The position numbers were made by a program, and so were the translations under genes. A stretch of 64,000 bases of DNA from Mucilaginibacter paludis DSM 18603 (GTDB lineage Bacteria; Bacteroidota; Bacteroidia; Sphingobacteriales; Sphingobacteriaceae). The notes under the pieces were generated by a model. The model saw only the letters and a program-made list of their open reading frames with translations, made no database searches and was not told the DNA's origin. Within the stretch, counting starts at the first letter, position 1; each line of letters begins with the position of its first letter. The stretch is from the NCBI RefSeq assembly GCF_000166195.2, contig NZ_CM001403.1, forward strand, positions 1,940,432 to 2,004,431, read 5' to 3'. Positions 16,936 through 26,276 of the stretch are shown piece after piece.

Positions 16936-17400
16936 ATGGACACAGAAGATTCACAGAGAGTAGCCTGCAAACTCATCTATTTATTAAAACGCTTTACGGA
17001 TGAATGGCTTAATAAACAGGTGTGTTGCGAGAGTTTAGCTGATTTTAATCATGCACACCTGCCCTTATTTATGAGTATAGGCACTACAGGCATATCCAAC
17101 AATGCCCTTGCCGAAAAATTAAATGTAACTAAGCAGGCTACCAGTAAAGTGATTAAAGAGCTGGAAGCCATCAACATGGTTAGGAGCGAAAAAAGCCAGG
17201 CAGATGCGCGGTCCGTTATGTTGTTTTTAACCAGCGAAGGCGAAAAATATTACCAACATGTACGTACCCAAATCTTTCATTTGGAGGAGCAATACAAAAA
17301 GGTGGTGGGTGCTAAAAATTTCGAGATCGCAATTGATGTTATGCTGAAACTCATCCAGTTTCATGAACAGGAAAACCAGAAAAGAGTAACTACTCAATAG
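16936..17400 (+). CDS. MarR-family transcriptional regulator
   Basis: A 154-residue winged-helix protein. Helix-turn-helix segment ISNNALAEKLNVTKQATSKVIKELEAINMV lies near residues 54-84 and the wing follows (RSEKSQADARSVMLFLTSEG). Flanking helices would form the dimer interface. Short spacing after the DUF5686 gene (26 bases) places it in the same operon. The perfect 7-3-7 palindrome in the operon promoter is the likely binding site. The ligand is unknown. Confidence 0.85.
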   Translation: MDTEDSQRVACKLIYLLKRFTDEWLNKQVCCESLADFNHAHLPLFMSIGTTGISNNALAEKLNVTKQATSKVIKELEAINMVRSEKSQADARSVMLFLTSEGEKYYQHVRTQIFHLEEQYKKVVGAKNFEIAIDVMLKLIQFHEQENQKRVTTQ

Positions 17401-17562
17401 CGTCAAGCTAATCAAAAGCCCGAATAACTCTAAATTTATAGCACAGGAAGATAATTAGAGGCTGCATATACTCCCAATTACAAAAGCTGCAAAAAAAACA
17501 ATCAATTTTCTGGCAGGGGTGTTATCATCAATACGATATAACAATCAACAGGTTCGGGGCTT

Positions 17563-18279
17563 ATGAAGTTTGTTTTTATTTTACTGCTCTCGTTGGGCTT
17601 CCGCAGTTCTTACGCGCAATATAATGACAGCACACATTATCATATGGTGCTATCATCATCGGGCTCTATTAACAAAACTAACGACGGCACCGCTTATCTG
17701 CTCAACAATGCTCTCAATTTGGGTATCAAAAAAAAGGATGTGGTATTAAACGCTACCAATACTTGGGTATACGGCCAACAAAACAATGTTCTTACCAATA
17801 ACGATTTCTCATCGGCACTATTTCTCAATCTTTATAAAACCTTTCCTCATTTTTACTATTGGGGATTGTTGAATTACAATACCAGCTACTCCCTTAAAAT
17901 CAATAACCAGTTGCTGGCCGGTTTGGGTATTGCCTACAGCTTAATTGACAAGAAAGACGCTTACGTGAACCTGAGCGACGGTGTTTTATTTGACCAGAGT
18001 GACTTGTTGGTGAATGACATTTACCATACCTATAGAAATTCATTGAGGCTGCAATTTCATTTCGCATGGGCCGATATTGCTACCTTGGATGGCAGCAATT
18101 TCCTTCAGAGTTCGTTCTCTAACCAACACGACTATATCATCCGCACCACCACTTCACTTGGCCTAAAATTACGCAAATGGATCAGCCTGACAACTACACT
18201 CAATTATAACAAGATGAATATTACCAGTAGCAATAACCTGACTTTTACATACGGCTTAACATTGGATAAATATTTCTGA
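17563..18279 (+). CDS. DUF481-like outer-membrane beta-barrel protein
   Basis: A 238-residue secreted protein with a short signal peptide (cleavage near SSYAQ). The mature part is alternating strands with many aromatic residues (YYWGLLNYNTSYSLKINNQL, then GLGIAYSLID), ending YGLTLDKYF with a terminal aromatic. The pattern resembles DUF481 salt-induced outer-membrane proteins. No specific function can be read from it. It is convergent with the DUF4268 gene, 10 bases apart. Confidence 0.65.
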   Translation: MKFVFILLLSLGFRSSYAQYNDSTHYHMVLSSSGSINKTNDGTAYLLNNALNLGIKKKDVVLNATNTWVYGQQNNVLTNNDFSSALFLNLYKTFPHFYYWGLLNYNTSYSLKINNQLLAGLGIAYSLIDKKDAYVNLSDGVLFDQSDLLVNDIYHTYRNSLRLQFHFAWADIATLDGSNFLQSSFSNQHDYIIRTTTSLGLKLRKWISLTTTLNYNKMNITSSNNLTFTYGLTLDKYF

Positions 18280-18289
18280 ATGCTCCCCC

Positions 18290-18751
18290 TCATTTAAACA
18301 GGTCAAAACTATATTGGGCATCACTCCAGAATTCATCAAGCGCGATGATACGAGGCTTAAAAAACGAAATAAGTAACGGCCAGTCATCCTTTTTAAAAAC
18401 GCTTACGCCTGGCAGCGTTTTATATATCCGGCTTATGGTTTTATGATGTTCGTCTAACACATGTAATTGCCAGTCCCATGTCTCGTTAAGTATACCCTCA
18501 AAAACCCTGTTAAAGGCTTTAAACTGATCAAAGATAAGTTCCTGGATCTCTATATCCGGATGCGAAATTTCGATAGCTATAGAAGCCGAACGGTTATCCA
18601 CCTGCATCTTAAAATGTAAGTGCTTGATACCCGTTTTGTAGTTGATCCAGCTTATTTTCAAACCATCAGCCGAGGGCTGCGGAGAAATATATTGCCCGAA
18701 AGTGGTCCAGAAGGATTGTTTTAACTGCGAAGCTTCGTCTTTAGAATACAC
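18290..18751 (-). CDS. DUF4268 domain-containing protein
   Basis: A 153-residue soluble protein. QSFWTTFGQYISPQPSADG near residue 11, WINYKTGIKHLHFKM and WPLLISFFKPRIIALDEFW fit the DUF4268 family, whose role is unclear; the fold has been compared with restriction-like nucleases. The start is a GTG at 18751 because a stop codon lies immediately upstream in frame. No partner gene is evident. Confidence 0.75.
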   Translation of the reverse strand: MYSKDEASQLKQSFWTTFGQYISPQPSADGLKISWINYKTGIKHLHFKMQVDNRSASIAIEISHPDIEIQELIFDQFKAFNRVFEGILNETWDWQLHVLDEHHKTISRIYKTLPGVSVFKKDDWPLLISFFKPRIIALDEFWSDAQYSFDLFK

Positions 18752-20057
18752 CTATGTTGGATTATTAACGTAAAGCAAAGATAATAAGCCTTCGATAGCC
18801 TACAACCACACAATAACATTGGTTCCCCAGCAATAGATTTTACTTAAAATAGCAATATATTACTATTTTGAGTGGTTATATTTAATCATAGGTTTGCCGC
18901 AATTGTCTATATCAATGAATTAATACGTACTCAACATGTTTTTAACTGCTATTGAATTTACATTTGATCCTCAAAAGGACAAAGACTGTCAACCTTTTTG
19001 AGCAATCAAGTAAACTAATAACATTCCGGTGTGAAACCCGGGCACCATTCATGATAGATAACATGTTTAAATTAAAAGACTTGCTTTGCTCACCAGGTAA
19101 AAATTACAGCTATATAGGTTTTACGAATAAAAGCCATGACGACAAGGAAGCTAAACAGCTTTTAGCTACAATTACTTTTCTACAATTAATTTTAGCAAAT
19201 ACGATAAACTAAAATATATTACATAGCTACCAGCAGCGGTATCATTTAAAATAAGTTGTTTTAATAACCTTAAGAAAACTAATACAGAAATTTATAATCG
19301 CCATACTAATTCCACTCGTCAAATAACATAACAATTTAGCATATCAAGATTCAGTAAAAAAGTAACATACCCTGGCATAACAATTTAAAATTAAGTTAAG
19401 ATGACCGGTGTATTTAGTAAAATACAATAAATGCATCAAAATCATCCTTTACATTGCTTTTCCTTACCAAAAACAACGATAATATTTTATTTTGATTATC
19501 AAAGACTAAATAGTTTGAATTAATGAAAATTTTAATATTTTTACAATTAGAAATCTGTAAAGTAGTAACTAAGAATTATATAGTTAAATTTTTATTGTTT
19601 CCAATGGTCGCCGGAGGATAAATTAAAATATTCGTAATTTAATCGTTACATTTAAACGATTGCGGTTAAGTACATTTATAGAAAAAAAATAGATTTAATA
19701 AGGTTGATAAAAAGGGATAACGGCATGATTAATAAAAGTGACCTTCAATCTAAGTTCAAACATTTTGGTATACTTGATGAAAATGATGAATCGGAAAAAA
19801 ATTACGCCAGGTTGCGGATCAAGTTTGGCATAAAGCTTGCCTTAAATAAACTACTGTTAAATGTTAACTGGCCTGTACCTTTATTTTATCATATATTAAT
19901 GCAAACAAACATCACCAAGTTAATTGAAGCTCATTTTAAGCACTCTAATTACAAGGCACTCGTGTTAGTACCTATTAAAAACAATCAATGTCCCAGATAG
20001 AAGTTCAAATCAATAGTTTACAACGATTATAGCAAATTAAATTATCAGATATAGAAA
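18752..20057. other. AT-rich gene-poor interval
   Basis: This 1.3-kb stretch is strongly AT-rich and holds no gene I can recognise. Two short plus-strand frames (18952-19212 and 19725-20000) are open, but their composition gives little support; the second is listed separately at low confidence. I see no clear promoter, terminator or repeat. Confidence 0.5.
19725..20000 (+). CDS. Possible small hypothetical protein
   Basis: An open frame of 91 residues from the ATG at 19725 (an upstream ATG at 19704 is also in frame). The sequence has an ordinary residue mix with NYARLRIKFGIKLALNKLLL in the middle, which could be a helix. No homologue is recognised and there is no clear ribosome-binding site. 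It lies about 60 bases upstream of gldK. It may be chance in AT-rich DNA. Confidence 0.28.
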   Translation: MINKSDLQSKFKHFGILDENDESEKNYARLRIKFGIKLALNKLLLNVNWPVPLFYHILMQTNITKLIEAHFKHSNYKALVLVPIKNNQCPR

Positions 20058-21446
20058 ATGAGTACAAATTATAACAAAATAGCTATCGTATTAGGATCAG
20101 CGGCTCTGTTTTTCGCTTGCAAGAGTTCTAAAGTATACGAGGTACCCACAGCAGTTAGGCCATACGCAGGCAAAACAATTGCCGCGCCTCCGGGTATGGT
20201 GTATGTACCCTCAGGTACGATCTTTGAAAAAAGCACTATTAAAGATTCTATTAACACCGATACTACCTCGCGCCGCGTTAGTCTGAGCGCTTTTTTTATA
20301 GATGAAACTGAGGTAAGCAATAAACAATACCGCAAATTTGTTGATTGGGTAGCAGATTCTGTTGCAGTATCAACCTATTTCAAAAACGATCCCAAATACT
20401 TTTACAATGCTAAAGTAAAAAGCAAAGCCAAAGTTGCCAGCGGTGGTAAGGGTGCCGATTCAACAGCACGCAGAATTAATTGGTCTAAAATAGACATCAA
20501 TTCTAAAGTTCCTTTCTGGCAAACTAATAGCGAAAAACTTGGCCCTATGGTAAGTATGAGCAACGGACGCAAAGTGCTGAATAAAGATCTGGTTAAGTTT
20601 GCGTTTACCCATGTACAAGCAGGCGGACCTAACGCCGGTAAAAGCGTAACCGACACCATCAAAGTTATGCCTGATAATAATGTTTGGACAGAAGATTTCC
20701 CTAACTCGCAATCAGACTTTTTAGTTAATAATTACTTTACAATTAAGGGTTTTGATAATTACCCGGTTGTTGGTGTTACCTGGAAACAGGCAAGGGCTTA
20801 CGCCTACTGGAGAGGTATTGTTTCGGGCTCACAGGAGAAAAGCATCGTTGATATGGGCTTAACTTTTGGCCTTCCTACAGAAGCACAATGGGAATATGCA
20901 GCATCAGGAGGTGAAAGAAACACAGAAAGCGGCATTGGCAACAATGCCAAAGATGTAAACGTAGTGCCATCTTATATTAACAAAAAAAGCAAAAAGGTTT
21001 TGCCTATTGCTAATTTCAAACAAGGCGAAGGGGACTATACCAGAGACGGTGCTATCCAAACTGTTCCTGTAAAATCATACTCTCCTAATGTATTTGGCCT
21101 TTATAACATGGAAGGTAACGTTGCAGAGTGGGCGTTGGATGCTTATAGCCCATCAGCATTTGAATTTGTAGAAGATCGTGATCCTGTTTTATTATTAGAT
21201 GCTTCTGATGACGATGCTGACGTAATGAAACGCAAAGTAGTTAGAGGTGGTTCATGGAAAGATAACGCCAGCGATTTGAATACTGCTACGCGGAATTATG
21301 AAGTACAGGATTTAGCCCACTCTTATATCGGCTTCAGATGCGCTATGGCCGCACCGAGTGTGATTACTGAACAAATAGGAACAAGGAAATTCAAGGCTCC
21401 TAAAAAGAATAAAAAAGCTGCAACTGTTACAGCAACCGGAAACTAA
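20058..21446 (+). CDS. gldK: GldK-like gliding/T9SS lipoprotein, formylglycine-generating-enzyme fold
   Basis: A 462-residue lipoprotein: the signal ends with the lipobox LFFAC (C21). From residue 45, PPGMVYVPSGTI, then FFIDETEVSNKQYRKFVDWV, PTEAQWEYAASGGE, GLYNMEGNVAEWALDAY and VVRGGSWKDN form the FGE-sulfatase (SUMF1) fold, which in GldK/GldJ is structural. In type IX secretion, GldK forms an outer-membrane-linked ring with GldN, and the next gene is gldN. The assignment to GldK rather than GldJ rests mainly on that neighbour. The genes usually between them, gldL and gldM, are absent here. Confidence 0.8.
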   Translation: MSTNYNKIAIVLGSAALFFACKSSKVYEVPTAVRPYAGKTIAAPPGMVYVPSGTIFEKSTIKDSINTDTTSRRVSLSAFFIDETEVSNKQYRKFVDWVADSVAVSTYFKNDPKYFYNAKVKSKAKVASGGKGADSTARRINWSKIDINSKVPFWQTNSEKLGPMVSMSNGRKVLNKDLVKFAFTHVQAGGPNAGKSVTDTIKVMPDNNVWTEDFPNSQSDFLVNNYFTIKGFDNYPVVGVTWKQARAYAYWRGIVSGSQEKSIVDMGLTFGLPTEAQWEYAASGGERNTESGIGNNAKDVNVVPSYINKKSKKVLPIANFKQGEGDYTRDGAIQTVPVKSYSPNVFGLYNMEGNVAEWALDAYSPSAFEFVEDRDPVLLLDASDDDADVMKRKVVRGGSWKDNASDLNTATRNYEVQDLAHSYIGFRCAMAAPSVITEQIGTRKFKAPKKNKKAATVTATGN

Positions 21447-21489
21447 ACGATAACAAATAAATTTCAAAACGAACAGCAACGAAGATAAC

Positions 21490-22590
21490 ATGAAAAGGAA
21501 ATTCATAATTGTTTTGTTTATTATGCTGGCAAGCGGCTTAAGCTTGATGGCGCAAACCAAAAAGAAAGCCAAAACAAGAGCCCGTAAAAGAACTCAAACA
21601 GTAAAAACTGTTAAGAAGCCCGTAGTAGACACCACAGCAAACGTTGCGGCAACACCACTACCGGCAAATAATAACATAGATACCCTTAAATCGGTACCGG
21701 ATAGCGATGATGGCTACTTAAAAAGTATCGTAATTACCAAGGCCAGGCCCTTCCCTATTTTTGAGCCAACCGCCAATAACGTAAAATTTTATCACCGTTA
21801 CAAACGGGATATCATGCTTAAAGATCCCAAAAATGCTAAGTTTAACACCCCTGGTTCTACATTAATAGAGGCCTTATTAAAGGGCATGAAAGAGGGTGTA
21901 ATTACCCCATATGATGCAACGCCCGGTACAACGGCAAATCCAACAGGCGACGCTTTCACCGTTCCGTTAACTTATACGCAATTGATGTCTAAATTAGTAG
22001 ACACAGCGATGGTTGACCAATTAGACAAAGACGGGAACAAAATAGGCAGTGTAAAAAAATTAAACGATTTTAGCCCGGATAAAATCGTTGGCTATCGTAT
22101 TAAAGAAGATGTTTATTATGATAAGCAACGGTCAAAGGTGGAAACACGTATCATAGGCATTGCACCACTAATTACATTAAAACTATCCAGCGGTGATACT
22201 GTAGGTATACAGCCTTCATGCTGGTTAAAATATAAACAATGTCGCTTAGTTTTTGCAAAAATGGATGTTTCAGATGCTGACAGGAATTTGTATGATGTGA
22301 GCATGGATGATATGTTTTTGCAACGTCAGTTTAACGCTGTAATTGTAGAAGAATCAAATGCAAAGGGAGATAGAATAAAAGATTATGCTAAAACTCCTGA
22401 GGAACAAGCTGCTGAAGCTGCCCGTATAGAGAAAAAATTGGCAGATTACAAGCGGAATATTTGGAAATACCAAACTAACATTACCGCCACCTCGGTACCC
22501 GATAGCAAAACAAAAAAGCAGAAAAGTAAAAGCGATAAGGTAGTTACACCACCTGCAACTGATAGTACAGGAACACAAGTAAAACCTTAA
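21490..22590 (+). CDS. gldN: GldN-like gliding/T9SS protein
   Basis: A 366-residue exported protein: signal peptide ending LSLMAQ, a basic KKKAKTRARKRTQ stretch, then the GldN core (KFYHRYKRDIMLKDPKNAKF, then DKIVGYRIKEDVYYDKQRSK and RIIGIAPLI). The core ends near YKRNIWKYQ, followed by a low-complexity tail. GldN is the periplasmic partner of GldK in type IX secretion. The 43-base gap from gldK and the shared terminator indicate a two-gene operon. An N-terminal basic stretch and roughly 60-residue tail make it longer than typical. Confidence 0.82.
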   Translation: MKRKFIIVLFIMLASGLSLMAQTKKKAKTRARKRTQTVKTVKKPVVDTTANVAATPLPANNNIDTLKSVPDSDDGYLKSIVITKARPFPIFEPTANNVKFYHRYKRDIMLKDPKNAKFNTPGSTLIEALLKGMKEGVITPYDATPGTTANPTGDAFTVPLTYTQLMSKLVDTAMVDQLDKDGNKIGSVKKLNDFSPDKIVGYRIKEDVYYDKQRSKVETRIIGIAPLITLKLSSGDTVGIQPSCWLKYKQCRLVFAKMDVSDADRNLYDVSMDDMFLQRQFNAVIVEESNAKGDRIKDYAKTPEEQAAEAARIEKKLADYKRNIWKYQTNITATSVPDSKTKKQKSKSDKVVTPPATDSTGTQVKP

Positions 22591-22595
22591 AAAAA

Positions 22596-22627
22596 AACCG
22601 GGAACATAAAGTTCCCGGTTTTTTTTT
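22596..22627 (+). terminator. Strong terminator after gldN
   Basis: AACCGGGAAC (22596) pairs perfectly with GTTCCCGGTT (22620) around a 5-base loop and is followed by a T run, directly after the gldN stop. Confidence 0.9.
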
Positions 22628-23476
22628 GCCTTTAATTATGTTGCCAGCCTGGATAAAACGGACCAAGCGCCACATTCCACATTTGGGTATGAAATTTCTG
22701 TCGTTAGCATATGCCCTTCTCAAAAGGAACATTACAATTGGTATGGAATTTCTATTCAATACTTTTCAATATCAGTATTAAATACTCTGGAAGCGTCGCC
22801 TTTTTCTCTTCTTCTGAAGGTTTAATAACAGCACAGGATCACTTCTTCTCTTTTTCACAATCCTCCTATCTATAAATCAGAACTATGGAAAGTGACAAAT
22901 CCATTTTTAATACAGGTATCTTCGAGTTGTCCGTTAAAATTGTAAACTATACTTACATTGAAAGATAAGCTGAATTTACGTGCTATTTGCTGCCCAATAA
23001 GTACTCGGAACAACTTTACTCTCCGTTAACGTTATCCTGCTTAGGCAATATTTTCAACTTAAAATTTCATAACGTTTCATTTGCTTCCCAACGCAACAAA
23101 TCCGTGACGATTAACGTATAAAACAGCATCTCCCTAGTCCTTAGCAAAATTATGCTAACTAAAATAATAAATATCGCTCTTTTTGAAGAGAATGATTTGA
23201 TGTTAAACAGCTTTAAAAACCATGTATGCTGTATACTACAAATTTAACTATTTGTTATAAAAAAATACCAAATCCGCCTTACAGTCCGACGGTATTTGAA
23301 TCTAATTTTTAATTTATAGGAAAAGCAATAATTTTGTTTTAAAGAACACAACGTATTATCCATTAACACTTTACAAACGATTATTTCGGATAAAAAAGAA
23401 TTATTGAACGAAAAAAGAAACTATCCACTAACACAATCTCCTTACGATATAATATTAACCTTAATTAATTAAAAAA
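22628..23476. other. AT-rich gene-free interval
   Basis: About 850 bases without a credible gene. A weak hairpin (AAATACC / GGTATTT, near 23265-23300) is followed by T-rich DNA. A pair of diverged blocks, GGTATGAAATTTCT and GGTATGGAATTTCT, occurs near 22687 and 22740. Nothing else is clear. Confidence 0.5.
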
Positions 23477-24154
23477 GTGCAAAAAACAATTTATTTACTA
23501 TTATCAGTTATCCTTTGCGCATTTAGCGCTATGGCACAAGAGGTCGGCTCCGGACCGATCATAAATCAAAAATCTGTCCAATTAACGGTAGGGACTCAGG
23601 GTGTAGGGGGTGACTTTAGCTACGGAGTTTTAAAAAAATTAGCACTCAGGGTAGGCGGAAGTTTTATTCCGGTAACGGCCAATAATGTTTTAAAAATTTC
23701 GGGCTTTAACTCAAACAACAAAGTAACGGCAAGCTTTTATAACGCTCACTTACTCGCCGATTTTACGCCTTTCGAGAGCATCAGAAGCCTGAGGCTTGTG
23801 GGTGGCGCAGCCTATTTTTTTAAAGCTGCCGGAAATTTTGACATTCAACCTACGGATACCTACACTTACGGTCAACTGGCATTAAGCAAAGATGATGTAG
23901 GCGAGGTACACATGAATGCAGATTGGAAAGGTGTTGCCCCTTACCTGGGTATAGGCATAGTTAAGGTATTCCCTCGCCACTTGTTCAACGTCAATATTGA
24001 TCTGGGCTCGTACTATCTTCCTACACCGCACTCCACAATAATAGGAACAGGCCTTTTAGAAGGTAACTCTTCACAAACAGCTCAATTGGACAAAAACATT
24101 CACAATTATCGTTTTTTGCCGGTGGTGCAGCTTAATTTCAGTTTTAAAATATAG
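23477..24154 (+). CDS. Outer-membrane beta-barrel protein, hypothetical
   Basis: A 225-residue protein from a GTG start at 23477, chosen because it directly precedes a good signal peptide (cleavage after SAMAQ). The mature part is strand-rich and ends with the outer-membrane signature VVQLNFSFKI. The sequence GTQGVGGDFSYGVLKKLALR suggests an OmpW/OmpA-like eight-strand barrel. Function unknown. The following lipoprotein gene starts 18 bases after its stop, so the pair are probably one operon. Confidence 0.7.
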   Translation: MQKTIYLLLSVILCAFSAMAQEVGSGPIINQKSVQLTVGTQGVGGDFSYGVLKKLALRVGGSFIPVTANNVLKISGFNSNNKVTASFYNAHLLADFTPFESIRSLRLVGGAAYFFKAAGNFDIQPTDTYTYGQLALSKDDVGEVHMNADWKGVAPYLGIGIVKVFPRHLFNVNIDLGSYYLPTPHSTIIGTGLLEGNSSQTAQLDKNIHNYRFLPVVQLNFSFKI

Positions 24155-24172
24155 AAGTCTAAAAATATCATT

Positions 24173-24922
24173 ATGAAAATATTAAAAAAAGCAACCTTTC
24201 TGTTGTTCGCTACCGTATTGTTGGCCTCTTCATGTACCTCGCCCACGCAGGACATTAAAATAGTTATCGATACCAACGTGATCAAATATTCATCCTTGAT
24301 CCATATTACTGATGCTGCTGATCCAAGCGTTACACCCGCAGGTATTGTATTGACCATCACCGGGCAGGACGCTGATAAAATTTACGAGATTTCGGGCAAA
24401 AAGAATTTCACAGTAAGCGGCGGCATCATAACTATAGGAGTTGCTCCAAGTACCACGCCAACAGTTGACAAACCCGTTAAAATTAACGTTAATATCACTG
24501 CTCCGGGATATACTCCAGTTACACAAGCAATTGAATTTAACCCAGGAGTAATGCAGCAAGTAAATAACATTAACCTGCTAAAAATAGGCTCCCCACCTGT
24601 TGTTACACCGCCGGTAGTTACGCCGCCTACTCCGGTAGTGCTTACACCAATAACATTTAATTTTATTGGGATATGTGTTAATAAATCCAATTTCGAATTG
24701 AGGCCAAGTATTTATATATTCTATAGAGAAACAGGATCTGCTACAGCTTTCCAATACTTAGGTTATATGGACAAGGGACAAATTACAGCATCGTTAGTGA
24801 TGGGTAAGAAATACGATTTCGAAATGACCTATGCTTCAGTTAACTATATTGTTACCGAAACAATTGCTCAAACTGCTTATACAGAAAAAGTAACCTTGGG
24901 AGATATCTGCAACTCTTTTTAA
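24173..24922 (+). CDS. Lipoprotein with Pro/Val/Thr-rich linker, unknown function
   Basis: A 249-residue predicted lipoprotein (lipobox ASSC, C21). Residues 25-135 look like an immunoglobulin- or fibronectin-like beta domain (KPVKINVNITAPGYTPVTQA). A linker of repeated PPVVTPP units near residues 143-160 joins it to a second strand-rich domain. It is probably surface or periplasmic. It is paired with the beta-barrel gene upstream. Confidence 0.65.
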   Translation: MKILKKATFLLFATVLLASSCTSPTQDIKIVIDTNVIKYSSLIHITDAADPSVTPAGIVLTITGQDADKIYEISGKKNFTVSGGIITIGVAPSTTPTVDKPVKINVNITAPGYTPVTQAIEFNPGVMQQVNNINLLKIGSPPVVTPPVVTPPTPVVLTPITFNFIGICVNKSNFELRPSIYIFYRETGSATAFQYLGYMDKGQITASLVMGKKYDFEMTYASVNYIVTETIAQTAYTEKVTLGDICNSF

Positions 24923-24943
24923 GTGGTTGTACATAAATTAAAC

Positions 24944-24981
24944 AAAAAAGCCGGTTAGGACCAAGTTCAACCGGCTTTTTT
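24944..24981. terminator. Bidirectional terminator between the lipoprotein gene and rfbD
   Basis: AAAAAAGCCGGTT (24944) pairs with AACCGGCTTTTTT (24981). The A/T runs on both sides let it serve the convergent genes on each strand. Confidence 0.85.
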
Positions 24982-25012
24982 ATTTACTAAGGTTTATGGT
25001 TAACGGTCAAAA

Positions 25013-25873
25013 TTACGCCAACAATTTAGCAATACAACCTTGCAGGCTATACCTCCAATAAGGAATGTCCAGTTTGAAAGTATCTTTAATTTTACCCTTG
25101 TCCATTACTGAAAATACAGGTCGTTTAGCAGGTGTTGGATACTGGGAGGTACGGATAGGAAAAACACTGATTGCAATGCCGGCAATATCAAAAATCGCCT
25201 TTGCAAAATCGTACCATGATGCTACCCCCTCATTACTATAATGATATATGCCGTAGGCTGCCTTATTATCTGAGTTAATTATCGCTACAATAGCTTGAGC
25301 CAGGTCGATAGCATAGGTGGGGGTACCAACCTGGTCTGAAATTATATTCAGTTCACTTTTTTCTTTCGCCAACTTCAACATAGTTTTAACAAAATTAGCT
25401 CCAAATTCAGAGTAAAGCCAACTGGTACGCAGAATGTAGTAGTTGTCGATATATTCGGAAATAACAACTTCACCCTCCAATTTAGTTATACCGTAAGCAT
25501 TGATCGGATTAGGTGTATCCATTTCAGATAATGGATACGGCGAGTTGCCGTCAAAAACAAAATCGGTTGAAACATGAATTAAAGTCGTGTCAAACTCCTT
25601 GCACAACTTGGCTATATTTTCTACACCGTCTCTGTTTACTTTCCTTGCTGTATCTAAATCACCTTCAGCCTTATCAACCGCAGTATACGCAGCACAATTG
25701 ATACAATAGTTAGGATTGTAAGTAGCAAACGCCTTCGTTAGAGCATTAACATCCAATATATTTGACTCTTCTTCTGCCAGAAAAAAAAACTCACCGGTTG
25801 CATTTTCACCGGTGACAAACTTTAGCGATTGTCCCAATTGGCCTGAAGCGCCAAGTACAATTATTCTATTCAT
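25013..25873 (-). CDS. rfbD: dTDP-4-dehydrorhamnose reductase
   Basis: A 286-residue extended short-chain dehydrogenase. The nucleotide-binding motif is VLGASGQLGQSL at residues 4-15, the catalytic Tyr and Lys are in YGITKLEGE near residue 128, and CINCAAYTAVDKAEGD, HVSTDFVFDG and SDQVGTPTYA are RfbD/RmlD signatures. It reduces dTDP-4-keto-rhamnose to dTDP-L-rhamnose using NAD(P)H. The usual partners rfbA, rfbB and rfbC are not nearby, so the pathway is scattered in this genome or the substrate differs. Confidence 0.92.
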   Translation of the reverse strand: MNRIIVLGASGQLGQSLKFVTGENATGEFFFLAEEESNILDVNALTKAFATYNPNYCINCAAYTAVDKAEGDLDTARKVNRDGVENIAKLCKEFDTTLIHVSTDFVFDGNSPYPLSEMDTPNPINAYGITKLEGEVVISEYIDNYYILRTSWLYSEFGANFVKTMLKLAKEKSELNIISDQVGTPTYAIDLAQAIVAIINSDNKAAYGIYHYSNEGVASWYDFAKAIFDIAGIAISVFPIRTSQYPTPAKRPVFSVMDKGKIKDTFKLDIPYWRYSLQGCIAKLLA

Positions 25874-26276
25874 TTACTATTAATATTATGAGATTGGAAA
25901 CAAAACTAAACAGTATAAGTGGAAATTAAATTCAAAAGGAAAATCGCCCACTCAGCATTCGCTAAGGTAGAAAAAGATTTGGAGAGAAACTGGCTACATT
26001 GCCAAAACAAGGCATGGATAGTAACCTCGTTTTTAATGATAAAAACCGGCAACAACAACGCTATGAAAGGGCACAATACTACAATTTAAGTTTCAAATTA
26101 GCTTTCTATCTTTAACCCAATGTTAAAAAATTGCGAATAATATCACAAAATGGCCTATAAGCAATAAAAATCATACCTTTACAAATAAATATTAATAAAG
26201 AAAATAAAAATCAATTTTTTTTCTTTATTTTCACATATTGAAATATGTACATGTTAATTACGATAAATCAAATTTT
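25874..26276. other. Gene-free interval upstream of a beta-barrel gene
   Basis: About 400 AT-rich bases between the divergent rfbD and the next beta-barrel gene. A TACCTTTA near 26173 could be a weak -7 box for the plus-strand gene. Nothing else is evident. Confidence 0.4.

Noticed and set aside
18952..19212. Plus-strand frame of 86 residues
   Set aside because: AT-rich chance frame with no ribosome-binding site, conserved-looking domain or operon context.
22544..22759. Minus-strand frame of 71 residues after gldN
   Set aside because: It runs through the gldN terminator and the gldN 3' end, has no start context, and its composition is that of spacer DNA.
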